From the NCBI GenBank assembly GCA_003499525.1, contig DNTB01000037.1, positions 1-6,089 of the forward strand: a stretch of 6,089 nt of DNA, in the 5' to 3' direction. The notes under the pieces were generated by a model that was not told the DNA's origin, did no database searches, and saw nothing but the letters and a program-made list of their open reading frames with translations. Below are positions 5,670 to 6,089 of this stretch, one piece after another; the stretch's first letter is position 1; each line of letters begins with the position of its first letter. Origin of the DNA: Flavobacteriales bacterium. GTDB lineage: Bacteria; Bacteroidota; Bacteroidia; Flavobacteriales_G; Salibacteraceae. Position numbers and translations under genes: made by a program.

Positions 5670-5945
5670 TTACCGCAAGGCATCCTTTAAAAAATCATTC
5701 TCGATCTTGAGCTGACCGATCGTTTTGAGCAATCGATCTTTTTCCTGTTCCGTTTCACTCTTAACCGATCTCTTGCCTTTTAAAAATACCTGCTCAGCCC
5801 CGTCAAGAAACTCGCGCTTCCATGAACTTATTTGATTCGGGTGAAGCTCATACTTCTGGGCCAGTTCTGCCAAACTATGGCGCTCCTTCAAACATTCCAA
5901 AACCACTTTGGTCTTGAACTGTACACTAAATTTTCTCCTTGTCAT
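5670..5945 (-). CDS. IS3-family transposase OrfA (DNA-binding subunit)
   Basis: The 91-residue protein holds a helix-turn-helix (about 3-50; FKTKVVLECLKE, then LAELAQKYELHPNQISSWKREF in two helices), which binds the IS ends, followed by a short coiled coil with leucine heptads (about 65-88; EKDRLLKTIGQLKIENDFL) used for dimerisation. I take the ATG at 5945, giving MTRRKFSVQF, the usual OrfA opening; a TTG at 5963 would add six residues and is less likely. OrfB is in the -1 frame relative to OrfA, and the switch is expected at 5688-5694, eight codons before the OrfA stop. Confidence 0.93.
   Translation of the reverse strand: MTRRKFSVQFKTKVVLECLKERHSLAELAQKYELHPNQISSWKREFLDGAEQVFLKGKRSVKSETEQEKDRLLKTIGQLKIENDFLKDALR
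5688..5694 (-). other. Programmed -1 frameshift site (T TTT TTA) between OrfA and OrfB
   Basis: The minus strand reads GAT TTT TTA AAG in the OrfA frame, so the heptamer T_TTT_TTA is in the correct phase for tandem -1 slippage. The -1 frame has a TGA directly upstream (5695-5697) and is open from here to the OrfB stop. Slippage would give a fusion of about 372 residues. Such frameshifting is established for IS3 elements, though A AAA AAG is the better-known site. I see no strong stem-loop downstream. Confidence 0.65.
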
Positions 5946-6063
5946 TTGCAGTAAATTTATCAATTAAACTTACTGTCCTATTTTTTGGGGTATCATCAAT
6001 ACCTGCAATCATTATTACAATTGAGATTATTACTACAATTTTCTTTAAATCAAGTTTTTCCAT
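5926..6063 (-). pseudogene. N-terminus of a membrane or secreted protein gene, cut by IS3
   Basis: An ATG at 6063 opens a frame whose first 22 codons give MEKLDLKKIVVIISIVIMIA plus GI: a basic start then a hydrophobic helix (about 9-22), as in a signal anchor or signal peptide. At 5998 it enters the IS3 inverted repeat and continues with DDTPKNRTVSLIDKF until a TAG at 5926-5928, overlapping the start of OrfA. Only the first 22 codons are native. No family can be named from so little. The IS1595 end begins 10 bases upstream of the ATG, so its original promoter is also lost or replaced. A chance open frame in AT-rich DNA is possible. Confidence 0.45.
5973..5998 (-). repeat. IS3 inverted repeat, transposase 5' side
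   Basis: Read on the minus strand it is TGATGATACCCC, six A, then TAGGACAG. It lies 27 bp upstream of the OrfA start and probably overlaps the IS promoter region. Confidence 0.75.
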
Positions 6064-6073
6064 ATCGTTTTAT

Positions 6074-6089
6074 AATGTATGTCCGTCTG
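6074..6089 (+). repeat. IS1595 terminal inverted repeat (start of a second copy)
   Basis: The last 16 bases, AATGTATGTCCGTCTG, are the exact reverse complement of 183-198. Their orientation is what the opposite end of the same IS would show, so a second IS1595 copy most likely begins here and continues past the right edge. Which way its transposase points cannot be seen. Confidence 0.6.

Larger units (their letters stand above)
4778..5998 (-). mobile_element. IS3-family insertion sequence, about 1221 bp, apparently complete
   Basis: The element carries minus-strand OrfA and OrfB and is bounded by 26-bp imperfect inverted repeats that match at 21 of 26 positions and begin TGAT, as IS3-family ends do (TGA or TGG). 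The size is normal for the family. Both reading frames are intact and the catalytic residues are present, so it could be active. The flanks, ATCC on the left and ATAC on the right, are not an exact target duplication. It interrupts the RHS frame on the left and a minus-strand gene on the right. I cannot assign the subgroup safely. Confidence 0.85.

Noticed and set aside
1..6089. CRISPR array or tandem direct repeats
   Set aside because: No regularly spaced direct repeats were seen anywhere in the window.

Overview
The window looks like part of a Bacteroidota genome (flavobacteria/cytophagia-like), about 40% G+C by eye. Three things suggest this: the RHS core is the YLTT-HERDE...RFLSVDPLA type common in that phylum; two promoter-like sites match the Bacteroidota -7 consensus TAnnTTTG; and most starts lack a strong Shine-Dalgarno sequence. 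No species can be named from the sequence alone.

Layout. Positions 1-198 are the end of an IS1595/ISXO2-type insertion sequence, with the N-terminus of its transposase running off the left edge. Next, all on the minus strand, come a compact proton-coupled peptide transporter (POT family, 261-1598), a 617-bp gap with no confident gene, a DltE-like short-chain dehydrogenase (2216-2956), and a Crp/Fnr-type regulator (3027-3584). The regulator lies just upstream of the dehydrogenase and in the same direction, and an inverted repeat overlaps the dehydrogenase's putative -7 box, so the two form a plausible regulator/target pair. A divergent intergenic region (3585-3920) follows, with four consecutive hairpins at 3734-3844. 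It leads into an orphan RHS C-terminal cassette (3921-4820, plus strand): a short piece of RHS core joined to about 200 residues of unrecognised, AT-rich tip of the kind that carries polymorphic toxins.

The RHS tip is cut by an IS3-family element, which I delimit at 4778-5998 from 26-bp imperfect terminal inverted repeats. The element encodes OrfA and OrfB in the usual -1 arrangement, with a T TTT TTA slippery heptamer. The last 13 codons of the RHS reading frame are IS sequence. To the right of the IS are the first 22 codons of a different, minus-strand membrane protein gene, also cut by the element. The flanks do not belong to one gene and I see no exact target duplication, which suggests a deletion or rearrangement next to the IS.

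The window ends in 16 bp (6074-6089) that are the exact reverse complement of the IS1595 end at 183-198. A second IS1595 copy therefore probably starts at the right edge. The block is bounded by IS1595 ends on both sides, which fits either an assembly that stopped in a repeat or a composite-transposon-like segment. The most unusual material is the structured region before the RHS cassette, the unknown tip, and the IS-scarred junction behind it.
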